Of a DNA stretch of 64,000 nt, positions 49,220 through 59,895 are shown piece after piece. Positions within the stretch are counted from its first letter, which is position 1, and each line of letters starts with the position of its first letter. The notes under the pieces are model-generated. The model was not told where the DNA came from, did not search any database, and saw only the letters and a list, made by a program, of their open reading frames with translations. The position numbers and the translations under genes are program-made. Origin of the DNA: Eretmocerus hayati (lineage: Eukaryota > Arthropoda > Insecta > Hymenoptera > Aphelinidae); NCBI GenBank assembly GCA_029851415.1, contig CM056744.1:69558172-69622171 (forward strand). Reading direction: 5' to 3'.

Positions 49220-50602
49220 TGCGAAGGTATTGGTAGTGTCGCAAGACGTCAGATGCGCATTTGCCGAAGAAGGTGCATGTCCAGCTGATTGACTGCCTCT
49301 CCCATCGACGTAAAGTTTAGAGTGGTGTTCTTCCCCACAGACAAAACACCTTCCTTCGCATTGACAGCTGTCAACCATGTGATTAGCACTCATGCAGTTG
49401 ATGCACAGCTTCGCAGAGATCACGTGTTCTTTACGCATAGCCTGTGGAATAGAAACAAAATCTCTGCAAGCATTAATGGAATGCGAACCTTCGCGAAAAG
49501 TACACGAATCCTTCTTGTCCTTGCTTTTACTTCTGCTGTCAGTGTTACCTGATGCACGGCTTTGTGTAGTAACATGAACTGAAGCATTCTTCGACGAATT
49601 CTGAATAAACTGCTTCCGAGAGTTGTCAGTATTTGATTTGTTGGATTCAGGAACTCTATCTGCCTCTACGATGTCCAGAGTTCGGATTCGAGTTTCTGAG
49701 AATTCCTTGAATACAGCAAATGTAGGAAAATCCGCTCCATCATCCTTCTTGATGGATCTTATCCAATCCAGACGAGTTGTTTCGAGAAGCTTAGAGCGGA
49801 TAAAGTGAATCATTATCACATCCCACTGGTTCACTGGCAAATGGAGCGATTTGAACGTGTTGATGCTCTCATTTGTTGTATCCAGCAACTTTGAAAGATG
49901 AGATCCTGACTCTTTCTCTGCTGAGGGTAACTGTGCAAGAGCGTTCATGTGCGTCGAGAATCGAAGAGCAGGGCTATCATAGCGCTGGCACAAGGAGCTC
50001 CAAGCAGACTGGAAATTGTCATCATTGACATCGTACTCCTTGACTTTTTTTGCTGCTTCGCCTTCCGAAGCGTTGACCGGATGCTGAAACTTGATAGCTG
50101 GAGCAAAAGAACCAATGTCCAGAATGAGAGACTTGAATTTGCTCTTGAAACCTTGCCAATCCCGTTGTTGTCCGGAAAAATTTGGAAGTTTGACTCGTTC
50201 GAGGTTAGACTGGAACGAAGGGGCAGCTGCACCAGGCATACCTGTGGGTCCTTGAACTTGAACAACAGGGCGCAGTGAGTCCAGCTTTCCTTGTAGCCAG
50301 GATTTTGCTTCAAAATAAGCAAACATTCCCGACGTGTAGTAATCCTCGTTGAAATACAATTCTTCGCTCTTTTGCGGGAACGGACTCAATTCAAGATCTT
50401 GATTTTGGAACGTGTTCCAGTAACGCTCAAACAAATTTTCCTGACACAAGCAATCATTGTAAGTCATTGCAGCTCCAGCTTTTTGCTTCATCGTATTTCT
50501 TTTGAAATTGCTCAATAATTCATAAGTACTTCTCTGTTTGTGTGATAAATCTTCGAAGATGGCCATCGTGGATATAGGAAATATCTGGCATGATTGATGC
50601 AA
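49220..50602 (-). pseudogene. gag: BEL/Pao Gag region
   Basis: This 461-codon stretch forms the structural protein of the retrotransposon particle. Residues near 139-144 read LPNFSG, followed by DWQGFKSKF, the signature of the Gag-like DUF1759 region in BEL/Pao elements. At about residues 400-435 there are CX2C-type zinc knuckles (CINCMSANHMVDSC, then CFVCGEEHH) that would bind RNA. The start could instead be the methionine at residue 13. The stretch ends in an in-frame TAG at 49217, immediately before the protease, which is the position where some retroviruses use stop-codon readthrough. Given the other stops downstream, mutation is the simpler reading. Confidence 0.85.
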
Positions 50603-52310
50603 GAATTCAAAACATACACTGAGTAGTTAGCTTCAGATTCAGAGAACTAACGTCATTCTAACCTAAAAACAAACTTCAGGAAAAGTGCGGAGAAGTTGGG
50701 TGAAGCCTAACTGAGAAAATGAGCCTATTTACAAGCAACTCCTCAAGACTAGCAAATGTCCGAGAAAGATAGCTATCTTTACAGCAATATTGATTTTTTC
50801 AGATGTCAACAATGCGCAAGAAAAGCGACACGTCAGACTCTTATAGATGAGTAATAAACATAAGATGTTGCATAAGAGGACAGATTAACGTGAACAATGG
50901 ACAACACGATCTCAAGAAAAAATCTTTAATAAAATGTCAAAAAGGAATTTGAATGCACTAGGTACCTTGTGTTGATGCACGCGCTGATCGGCACCTCTAG
51001 TCGTTCAGATTGCAACGTCTTAAAATACTCAAATCTGCCCTAAACGCTTTCGCTCACCGTGACCGACGACTGCGTTGCTGAGGAATTGCGACGAAGCGCT
51101 GGAAAAATCTCCGCGAAGGCTGCTTGTTTTGATAACCTCAAGTCACTGATGCGCTAGAAAACGAGCTGCAAATGCACGAAATCCAGGCGATGATTGTCGA
51201 GCGTTGATGGGCACGTTGATATTTCCGCTGATGATGTTGTCCTCTCTGCCGAATTCTTGCGATGAAGTCTTGGGTTGCAGGTTAAGGGCACTTATTCTGC
51301 AAACTTCCAAGGCACGGTGTGCCTGAACGAATGTTTTTTCAAAGTGAAAACTCCCTCTGAGATTATTTTGGTTTCTTATTCTACATGTTTGGGGCATCAT
51401 TTTCCCACGGAAATTTAAATCGCGGGCTGAGCCCTTTTGAAGGAATGTCGTTTGGAACATTTTTTGGACCCAGTCTAAGAACGCCCAAGTTATATGGCTC
51501 ATCCCTCGTTGGATATGAGCCCTAAATGAAGTTTCTTCACTTCCTCACACTAGTTTTCAGGAAATGTAACCGCTTCGGATCCTTCTGAGGCTTGTTGAGG
51601 TTGGGCATGTACCATGAAAACCCTTCAAAAATGCAAAAAACCAATTCATCGATGTCTCATTTAAGGTATGTCTCCTGAGACAATCAGGATGGAGAGTTTG
51701 AGCGAGCCGTGTTGTTTTGACAGCAACGCGACCTCATCGTCTTTTTATGTACAATCGCGTATACACAACAAAGTAGCTTGTACACGCACATGCTCACACA
51801 CACACACGCTCTCCGCGAGGAAGAGGATCAACATTGCGCGCAGACGAAAATCACAAACATTCGAGCCCTCGTGTAAACAAAATGGATGGGCCCGGGTCCC
51901 TATTCTTGACCAGGATGAAGACGAGACTTAAATCAATGACATATTGATTTTTCAGCAAGTTTTCTGGAGAATTGTGGGAGCATTCGTGAGAACGGCCCAA
52001 AATAGTTGCCTTCTGCTGCGCCGTTCCTATCCTTCGCGTGTTACGAGCGCGAACTTTTGACATCGAAAACTCGAAAACAAAATGGACAGGCTCCTTGAAA
52101 TTTCAGCAGAAGGTGTGTTAGGGATAGTTGAACCACCACACAAATTCCCAGAAGATTCTCTGAATTTCAAAAAACTTGTGGACATACCTCAAGAGCCCTT
52201 GGGTAGATGGGGCCGAAAATGCACTTTTTTTGTAATATAGACGTGGAATCGGCTAGGAATCGAATTTTCCCTATTTTGTGAGAAGCATTTCTTATTTCTA
52301 ATTAATGTTG
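50603..52310. other. BEL 5' flank and unassigned sequence
   Basis: The 5' LTR and untranslated region of the BEL element should begin here, but I found no copy of the sequence downstream of its polyprotein. 50,930-51,120 is somewhat more GC-rich. A CA repeat occurs near 51,798-51,810. A 119-codon minus-strand frame (51143-51502) has no recognisable domain. Confidence 0.45.
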
Positions 52311-53577
52311 ACACTCGATCGATATGATCGGATATCGTACTTATCACTCGCGGGAATCTCAAATTATGAAGATAAAATTTTTTCGGTCTTTGCGAGTTGA
52401 AGTCAGCAGATTTGCTGACGTTTTTGGCATCAATCGAGAATGGATTTTTACTCCACTCTAGATCAATGCACCTTTAGAGCCTCGTATGGTTCCGAGGACG
52501 CATCTGGAGGATTGTGATGGAAAGGAATGAAAAGTAAAGATGGAAAATGAGAATCTTTATGAAAAAATTTGGATTCTACGCTGATATTATGCGTGTTTCG
52601 CTCTTCTCTCATTGCTCGGGCTTTCCAAAGTGGTGGAAGAGCAATGGAAGTTTACCACTGACACGCGGCTCAAGTGGCCGAATGTTCGATGGTTTGAACG
52701 CCCTTATATACGAAAGTTCATCTTCGTTAAGCGCTTGCAAGAAAGGTCATTCTAACCAGCTATTCCCATTCGATTTCTCAACATTTCGACTTTGGCAGCT
52801 CTTCGGCCTTCTGCCGGAGATATATCTGATTAATTTTGACACTCGATCGATATGATCGGATATCGTATTTATCACTCGCGGGAATTTCAAATTATGAAGA
52901 TATAATTTTTTTGCAACTGTGTGCGCAAAGTTGTAAAAAAATGAGACTTCTCATCATTATTTACAGTGCGAGAAGTAATGCGTGAATGACTTCTCGCACA
53001 GTTTTACATTTACGCACTGGTGAAGTGTGCGTAAATGTAACTTCTCGCTCTAATGCATTTTCATTCACGCACAGTTCCAAAATATGATGTCACGTCATCC
53101 CTCTGAATTTGGCCTTTCTTGAAAACTTCTTTCTCAAGATGATCTTGCTCGGACAGTGGTGCATGTAATTACAACTTCGCGCACAATTGCAAAAAAAAGG
53201 TCTTTGCGAGTTGGAGTCAGCAGATCCGCTGACGTTTTTGGCATTAATCGAGAATGGATCTCCACTCCACTCTCGATCAATGCACCTTTAGAGCCTCGTA
53301 TGGTTCCGAGGATGCATCTAAAGGATTTTGATGGAAAGAAATGAAAAGTAAAGATGAAAAGTGAGAATCTTCATGGAGAAATTTGGATTCTACGCTGATA
53401 TTATGCGTGTTCCACCCCTCTCCCATTGTTCGGGCTTCTCAAAGTGATGGAAGAGCAATGGAAGTTTACCACTGACACGCGGCTCAAGTGCCCGAATGTT
53501 CGATGGTTTAAACGCCCTTATATACGAAGGTTTATCTTTATTGAGCGCTTGCAAGAAAGGTCATTTTAACCCACTAT
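52311..53577. repeat. Tandem duplication, 526-bp unit
   Basis: The first unit starts TTGACACTCGATCGATATGA at 52,311 and the second starts with the same words at 52,837. Both contain GCTGACGTTTTTGGCAT, GAGCCTCGTATGGTTCCGAG and CACTGACACGCGGCTCAAGT. The second copy carries an inserted MITE (52911-53192) and stops at 53,577, where R1 sequence begins. There is no shared open frame. Confidence 0.85.
52911..53192. mobile_element. 282-bp MITE in the second tandem unit
   Basis: The first unit lacks this block at the equivalent point, so it is an insertion. The ends TTGCAACTGTGTGCGCAAAG and its near-complement at 53,170-53,192 form inverted repeats. The interior contains more stems, such as GTGCGTAAATGTAACTTCTC with its inverted partner. 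A/T runs at both joints hide the target duplication. Confidence 0.8.
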
Positions 53578-53579
53578 TT

Positions 53580-54820
53580 CCACCGACGAGGGACAAGAGA
53601 TCCTGAAACTGTCCGCCGGAATTGGACAGGGATCGGTTTCCGGGCCGTTCAACTGGAACACCCAGTACGATAGTTTACTGTCTATTGAACTGCCCGAGGG
53701 AGTGATAATAGTGGCTTTCGCGGACGACGCGGGACTCATAGTCTGGGCCGACAACGAGGAACTCTTGGGTAGACGCGCAAACGAGGCGCTGGCCCGAGTC
53801 TACGAGTGGATGATTAGCAGGCTCCTAGAGCTTGCTGTCAAGAAGTGCGAAGCAGTTGTGGTCACAAGACGCAGGAAGTTTGACTTGCCCCGCTTTTACA
53901 TCAACGGGCAAGAGATCCCACGCAAGACAGAGCTGAAATACCTCGGCGTATGGCTTGACGACAAGTGGTCGTTCAAGAAGCACATCCAGGAGGCCGCCCA
54001 GAAAGCGAGCGGGGTTGGTGCGGCGCTTCAGCGGCTGATGCCGAATATCGGGGGACCTAAGGAAAAGAGGCGCGCACTTCTCAACACCGTCAGCACCTCT
54101 ATCATGCTCTACGGTGCACCCGTGTGGGGAAAGAGAGTAGAGAAGACCATCATCGAGAAGAGGATGGGGCCTGTCCACCGGATAGTGGCCCTGAGAAGTA
54201 TCCGTGCCTACCGCACCGTGTCAGGAGATGCGGGTTACGTATTGGCGAGTACACAGCCCATCCACTTGCTCGTCGCGGAGCGAGTGAGGATCTGGGACCG
54301 CCAGAAAGTGCTCGGTGCCGAATGAGTACTCACTCCAACGATGAAGGAGATCATCCGTGACAACGAGAAGGAAACCACCCTTGAGCATTGGCAAACTGAG
54401 TGAGATTCGCCATTTGCAAATGGCAGATGGACGCACCGGCTGATCCGTGACGTAGCCAAATGGACGGAGCGCACCCACGGAGAGATAGATTACTGGACGA
54501 CGTAAGCACTGAGTGACCACGGTTGCTTCGGTGCCTACCTGACCCGGTTCAGGAAGAGGACATCCCCAGCATGCCAGTCATGCGGGGACAACTGGGATGA
54601 CGCTGAACACGCCCTGTTCACGTGCAACGACACACAAAGAGAGCGCGCCGAGTTGGATGGATGGCTGGGTGCTCAACTGACACCTGAGAACCTCGTCCCG
54701 TACTTACTTCGCAACCAGGAGACATGGGATAGAGTCACCGCATACATCAAGCTGGTGATGACCCGTAAGGAGGAGAAAGAGAGGGAGGTGAGGCGCCTCG
54801 ATGCCGGCGAATTACAGTAG
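53580..54820 (+). pseudogene. R1-type reverse transcriptase, C-terminal part of ORF2
   Basis: The frame starts inside the reverse transcriptase with AGIGQGSVSGP, then reaches VAFADD at about 53,714 (catalytic aspartates) and later LKYLGVWLDD and LYGAPVW, typical of R1-like elements. A C-terminal zinc knuckle (CQSCG...EHALFTC) lies near 54,570-54,625. The whole stretch is in one phase with stops TGA 54323, TGA 54401 and TAA 54503, and ends at TAG 54818. No frameshift is seen. The N-terminal endonuclease is absent. It would have copied element RNA at the target site; this copy cannot. Confidence 0.85.
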
Positions 54821-55295
54821 ACCTGCCGATTTAAACAGAAGAGGTCCAAATGGTTCCAGGAGGAATATGATGGACTGAAGAGGGAAGGAAGAAGAGAGAA
54901 GAGAGAAAATCGAAAATCGAAGATCGAAAATCGAAGGAAGAAGAGAGATCGAAGAAAGAAGAAAGAAGAGTGAAGAGATGGAAGAAGATCGAAGAAGGAG
55001 AAACAACACCTGCGAGTCGTGAGAAGAAAGACGCTCGATCCTGAGCGCGAGACGCCGCCGGTCCTGAAGTAATGCCCACGCTGTGCCGGGGCCGGATTGG
55101 TAAGTTGGTGGATCTCTCCCTTGTCCGATGGCCAGCGCCAAAGAGGAAGGGAGAGAGGGTTCATCTGGTACAGATGGCCGCATCGATGCGGAATCCAGCC
55201 CGGGAGCTGTGAGAAGTATCGGCCAGGCGTAATCGCCCGTCCGGAACCTCTCTATTGCTACGTCGCAGCGTAGCCCCCCTACAACCAACTAAAAA
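53580..55295 (+). mobile_element. R1-clade non-LTR retrotransposon, 5'-truncated
   Basis: The element joins the tandem repeat at 53,578 in the middle of the reverse transcriptase, as expected for incomplete target-primed insertion. The coding part ends at 54,820. The probable 3' untranslated region runs to about 55,295 and includes a purine-rich GAAGA/ATCGAAA stretch at 54,870-54,990. Base composition is clearly more GC-rich than its surroundings. Confidence 0.8.
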
Positions 55296-55509
55296 AGGAA
55301 TAAAAAGAGAGAGAGAGTAGTTTTGATGAATGTGAGCAGTGAGAATCATGCAATGGGTGATATTTACATGACGTTCTTGGCTTGGGGCAGAGGTGATGAT
55401 GCTCTCTGATGGTGCAACGCCCAGACATAATTTTCCCTTTGAATATGAGTTGAAGCGCCTCCTAGCAGTATAAAAAACCTCCAGATGTTCTCTTTGCCGA
55501 ACGATAATG

Positions 55510-55870
55510 AGAGGTACTTTTCTTCGTCGGGGCTTACGGTAGGTGTTTTTCCTCGTCCGGGCACACGGCAGGTGTTTTTTTTTTGTCCGGGTATACAGCA
55601 GGTGTTTTTTCCGTCGGGGCATACGGCAGGTGTTTTTCTTCGTCTGGGCATACGGCAGGTGTTCTTTTTCGTCCGGGCTTACGGAAGGTGTTCTTCTTCG
55701 TTCGGGCTTCCGGCAAACGTTACTTCTCGGCGGTGATCAAGACCAAGTGTTATTCTTCGAGGCGGGTACGAGAGAAGTGCTACTCTTCGACGCTGGATCT
55801 ATATCGTGTTACTCTTCGTCGGTGACTAACACGCAAGTGTTAGACTTCGTCGCTTGATAGTATGCAAGTG
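55510..55870. repeat. Minisatellite, ~29-bp unit
   Basis: The core word GCAGGTGTTTTTCTTCGTC with GGGCATACG recurs about seven times to 55,720, then continues in a looser form (AAGTGTTACTCTTCGTCG-like) to about 55,870. Lys/Arg-rich frames on the minus strand and Phe/Val-rich frames on the plus strand are translations of the repeat. Confidence 0.8.
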
Positions 55871-56499
55871 TTTTTCTTCTTCGGGGGTGACGCTATATAT
55901 TACATCATGATCAGACAGGAGAGAGAAACGATAGTTGAGAATATCCTCTCAACCGTCGCAACAATGGGTATACTATATAGTTATATATAGCTCCAGTTGG
56001 GTATAGCTTTGAGGGAAATTTTATCGCTTGCAGCTGTGGGATCATCGTCCACCAGCCACAAGAAATACTTTTTCTATCTCGGATGAATTCCTACCAATTT
56101 CAATTTTGGATGGAAGTTAATTGTTTTGTTCCCATTATTGAATGAAATCCTGAAACTTTTGCGTGATAAATGGTTCTCCCGAACAATAAAATTGTAAACT
56201 TTCAGTTTTGCACATTTTCAAATTTTCGGATTCCTGAAATTTTTCCATCACACAGTCGAACGGGTTTCGGGAAGACCTTCAATTCAAGCGTTTGAAAGTT
56301 GAAGTCTGATGGAAATTGACCGAGATACGGCAATTTTCCAAGTACTCTTATTCGATTATGAAAAACTGTATTTTACATGGGTCTCATTGTACTATGGTAA
56401 TTCTACACTTTTTGCGTTGTAGTTTGGTTTCGTTTCTAGTAGTATACATCTTAATATGTATTCCCACTAATTTTCAAGTTGATATCCTCAAAATTGTAT
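55871..56499. other. No gene recognised
   Basis: AT-rich spacer between the minisatellite and a foldback repeat. No coding or RNA feature. Confidence 0.45.
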
Positions 56500-56829
56500 T
56501 CCAAGATGGGACTCTATTGCTTCCCCGCTCCAATAGTTAGAACCCTTCCAAGAACACCTCGTCTTTGCGAGGCATGATACAAGGAAGGTTACGATCGTAA
56601 GATCGCAGTCCAAAAATAATTCAAAAATTAAGCGTTTTGGTGCAGCAACAGCAGAGAGACACTGATGAGGTGGCTCTGGCGTTGCTGCACCGAAACGCTT
56701 AATTTTTGAATTATTTTTCGACTGCGAACTTACGATCGTAACCTTCCTTGTATCATGCCTCGCAAAGACTAGGTGATCTTGGAATGGTTTTAACTATTGG
56801 AGCGGGGAAGCAATAAAGTCCCATCCTGA
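56500..56829. repeat. Foldback repeat with ~155-bp arms
   Basis: GATGGGACTCTATTGCTTCC at the left and its near-complement at 56,808-56,826 bound a palindrome. The arms include TTACGATCGTAA and GGTGCAGCAAC, each with an inverted partner. A second copy of the right arm lies at about 57,030-57,135 and resumes at 57,601-57,700, split by a SINE-like insertion. Confidence 0.8.
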
Positions 56830-57137
56830 AATTCTTACTAATTACCGCTCAATAGAGGCATTGCATTTGAATTTTGCTGCGCACGGCTTTCAATTGTGCA
56901 CAGTACCAGTAGGCGGCGTCCAATTTTCACTTGCTCTTGCGAGTAAAATTCGGATCGTCCCCTTACAATATAGTCCTCGATGCGATCAGAGCCAGGCGTC
57001 TGCCCAAGGCACCCAGAGGGGCACTGATGAAATGACTCTGGTGTTGCTGCACCGGAACGTTTAATTTTTGAACTATTCTTCGACTGCGATCTTACGATCG
57101 TAACCTTCATTGTATCATGTCTCGCGAAGAAGAGGCG

Positions 57138-57600
57138 TTTTTTTCGTGTGTTCAACGGTCGTCTTGAGCCAATGGACTATTACAACCGGGGCGGATCTCG
57201 TGGGTCTAACGTTTCGTGTTTTTATCGTGGTGATTTTGAGATCCAGCCACTCACCCTAACCTATTTCTCTCCGCATTTTCCCGGGAATCATGCCCGTGGA
57301 GCGAGGGGAAACTCCTGAGGGGAGAAAACCTGCTCCGGAGAGTTCGGCACATTTATCATACTACCTTCACGGTGCTCATGCCACATTTCGTGAGCATGAA
57401 CACCGCAATTGTAACATTTCGTGCCTCCCGCTCACGTTGCTGAGGTGTAGGTGTCAACTGATCGATCAGAAGAGTCAGCTCGTCAAGGTTGTTTAGACCG
57501 AGATGGGCGGTCACCCATCCTAGTACTAACCGCACCCAACGATGCTCAACTTCGATGATCGGCCGAGCTGACACCCAGCGACCCCAATACCTGTGTCGGT
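57138..57600 (-). mobile_element. SINE-like retroposon with 5S rRNA-derived head
   Basis: Read on the minus strand, the first ~105 bases follow 5S rRNA: GATCATCGAAGTTGAGCA, then GGTTAGTACTAGGATGGGTG and ACCG correspond to the A-box and C-box promoter parts, at about the right distance from the 5' end. The body is unrelated. It ends in an A run (T run at 57,138-57,144 on the plus strand). An imperfect 18-bp duplication (GAAGA[A/C]GAGGCGTT-like) flanks it at 57,126 and 57,601, and the related repeat at about 56,555 shows the unfilled site. This is the structure of a SINE3-type element. RNA polymerase III would transcribe an active copy. Confidence 0.75.
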
Positions 57601-57699
57601 GAAGACGAGGCGTTCTTTCAACTATTGGAGCGGGGGAGCAATCGAGTCCCATCTTGGAATCCTTATGAATTACCGCTCAATAGAAGCACTGCATTTGGA

Positions 57700-58690
57700 A
57701 TAAAATTGTTCGATATATAATGAAATACGCACTCGGTTTCACTGCCGACGGCAGATTTTCGGGTGAGATTTGGGCTGCATAATAGTTTGATCTCAAAATT
57801 TTCCATTGCACTTGAGTTTTCTACTGTTGGTTTTTCTTGGAGTCCTGATGTTACTCTAGGTGTTCATTGCAATTCCATAACAGAATCCAAAAAATGGGAT
57901 AAGTTATTCGAATTTCCGCATATGGGCAGTTTACAACTTGAAGCTCTACAATTTTCAACTTGAAATTCTGTGATTTCATACTTAAAACTTCTGATGGCGT
58001 TTCGAACTATTGTAATACTTGATTATGTAGATTTGTCATATCAATGACCATTTGGAAAGGTCATTTGCTCACGATTCGTAGTGCAGTATCAGTTTCAAGA
58101 TTTGAAATACGCATTATCTTTGTATTTTCCGACGAAAAATCATAACATATCGTAGTGAGATTTCTGTGTTTCTGGAATTTTTTGAATAATAGAAGACATG
58201 AGAACGGATACTCCTTAGTGTTATCTCAGGTACCTAGTTGCTCACAAGATGGATTCTTACTTCTTTAGAACTCTTCCTGTAAAATTCTGGAGTTAATTCT
58301 TTTGAACAATTTTCATAAAATTTTCGCCGTTTCCTTGACCTTGAGCTAGGTGTGAAGATACGAGCCTCCTTCTGTGTGTTTTCACCAAATAACATGTTCT
58401 ATTGAATGCTCGTCATGATTTCATTTGCCTTGTAGAGTCATTGGAGTATTGCGGAAATGAACAATTTTGAATGAAAGTGATGACTTTGAGCATCCTTCCA
58501 TTTATAGAGATTTTGAATACCGTTTGTATATGGCATAGAATTTTCCAGTGCCTCGTCTCTGGGCCGGAGTGATTCTCACGACGGTCAAAGGCGAGTCATT
58601 GTACATTTGACCTGTCGTTTTCAACAAATGTAATTTTCATTTCACCTAAAAGTAAATTTCTTCGATTTTTTCATCCGCAAATCTCAATGA
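57700..58690. other. No gene recognised
   Basis: AT-rich DNA with no long frame, leading into the 176-bp array. Unassigned. Confidence 0.45.
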
Positions 58691-59430
58691 GGAATGGGAA
58701 ATTTGCTAATGCCTCGTTCCTGGGCTCTCGTATTGGGCCCAGAATTGTGGGAAACATCTGCAGATCCTACAGAAAATGATGATTTCTAGGGGGTGAATCG
58801 TACTTCTGCCAATATTATGAAGACTCCAATACCTTTTTGAATCGACTTGAAACGTTTTAGGCCCAGCCCCGTCGCAAGAATAGGCAGTGTGATTTAGAAC
58901 AAGTATTTGGCCCTGAAACGTCGGAAATCCGTGCGAATTTTACGGGAAATGATGGGGTTCAGCACGGAAATAGTAATACTGCCAAATCGCGAGCGATTTC
59001 ATCGGATTCCATAGTTGTCAGTGGACGTCTTCGGCTTGGTCCCATGTCTCAGAGTCACTGCAGTGCGATCTGAGATCGGTATTGGGCCCAGAATCATCGG
59101 AAATAATTGCAAATCGTATTTAGAATCATGAATTCTCGGGGGTAAATCCTATCCCTGTCAACTCGATGAGGAATCCAGTTGATTTTGGAATCGATTAGAA
59201 GTATTTTGAGCTCAGTCCCGTCACTTAGGTCCACTGCAGTGCGATGTGAAACCAGTATTGGGCCTCGGATCGTCGGAAATCCGTGTGGATCCCACGGAGA
59301 ATGATACGTCTTGGGATGGTAATCGTACTACTGTGACCCTTGAAACCGACCCAGCACATTTTGAAGCAGAAGAGAAATACTTCGTGCTCAGTCCCGTGTC
59401 TCCAGATCACTGCAGAAAATGACGAGTTCT
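58690..59430. repeat. Degenerate tandem array, ~176-bp unit, four copies
   Basis: GTATTGGGCCCAGAAT-like words recur at about 58,730, 58,903, 59,079 and 59,255. Each unit also contains CGGAAATCCGT-like and CACTGCAGTGCGAT-like sequence. There is no conserved frame. It is a diverged satellite-like array. Confidence 0.75.
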
Positions 59431-59531
59431 TCCAAATATTATCGAAATGCGCACTTTTTCAAGTTCGAATTGGGGAGATCCAGATTTGTACTGAAGAAAA
59501 TGAATAATGCCATTTCGAAGTACGAAGCAAG

Positions 59532-59895
59532 ACAACTTGATTCTTTGGTCTTGTCGATCTTGAAGGACGGAGGGGATTTGAATGAATTCCCAAACTTTCA
59601 TGATAGTAATTTTATTGCTACGTTTCGTCCACTAAGTTTCGTGGACCTCATCAGGCTTCAGGTTTGTTCTTCTTTAGATCGTCATGATATTTTTTGAACG
59701 ATCACGTCTGGGCTCTATTACAAGATCGTTCAGAACATATCATGACGATCTAAAGGAGAACAAACCTGAAGCCTGATGAGGTCCACGAAACTTAGTGGAC
59801 GAAACGTAGCAATAAAATTACTATCATAAGATTTTGGGAATTCATTCAGTTTCCCACCGTCCTTCAAGATCGACAAGACCAAAGAATCAACTTGT
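59532..59895. repeat. Inverted repeat whose two arms read the same peptide
   Basis: The arms of about 170 bp are separated by a loop of about 24 bp. On the plus strand the left arm reads DSLVLSILKDGG, FIATFRPLSFVDLIRLQVCS and LDRHD followed by a stop; on the minus strand the right arm reads the same with a few substitutions and no frameshift. The minus-strand frame might connect upstream to 59929-60159. No family is recognised. It could be a gene fragment duplicated head to head, or a palindromic element with a fortuitous frame. Confidence 0.65.

Larger units (their letters stand above)
44925..50602 (-). mobile_element. BEL/Pao LTR retrotransposon, one frame with nine internal stops
   Basis: The minus strand carries Gag, protease, reverse transcriptase, RNase H and integrase in the BEL/Pao order. 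All parts lie in one continuous phase from the ATG at 50,602 to a natural TAA at 45,308. The frame is broken by TAG at 49217, 48611, 47534, 47162 and 46535 and TGA at 47138, 46772, 46058 and 45572, with no frameshift. G-rich tracts at about 45,320-45,330 and 45,094-45,106 could be the polypurine tract, and an AATAAA signal lies at 44,925-44,930. I could not recognise a matching pair of LTRs, so the outer limits are open. Confidence 0.9.

Noticed and set aside
50603..51140. 5' LTR and primer-binding site of the BEL element
   Set aside because: No match to sequence downstream of the polyprotein could be seen by eye; a self-alignment would be needed.
53825..54178. 117-codon minus-strand frame
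   Set aside because: Antisense shadow of the R1 reverse transcriptase.
55161..55716. Lys/Arg-rich minus-strand proteins, which could suggest a DNA-binding or toxin-like peptide
   Set aside because: They are translations of the 29-bp minisatellite.
57505..57572. Functional 5S rRNA gene
   Set aside because: The 3' third of 5S rRNA is absent and the sequence continues into an unrelated body with an A tail, so it is a SINE-like copy, not a gene.
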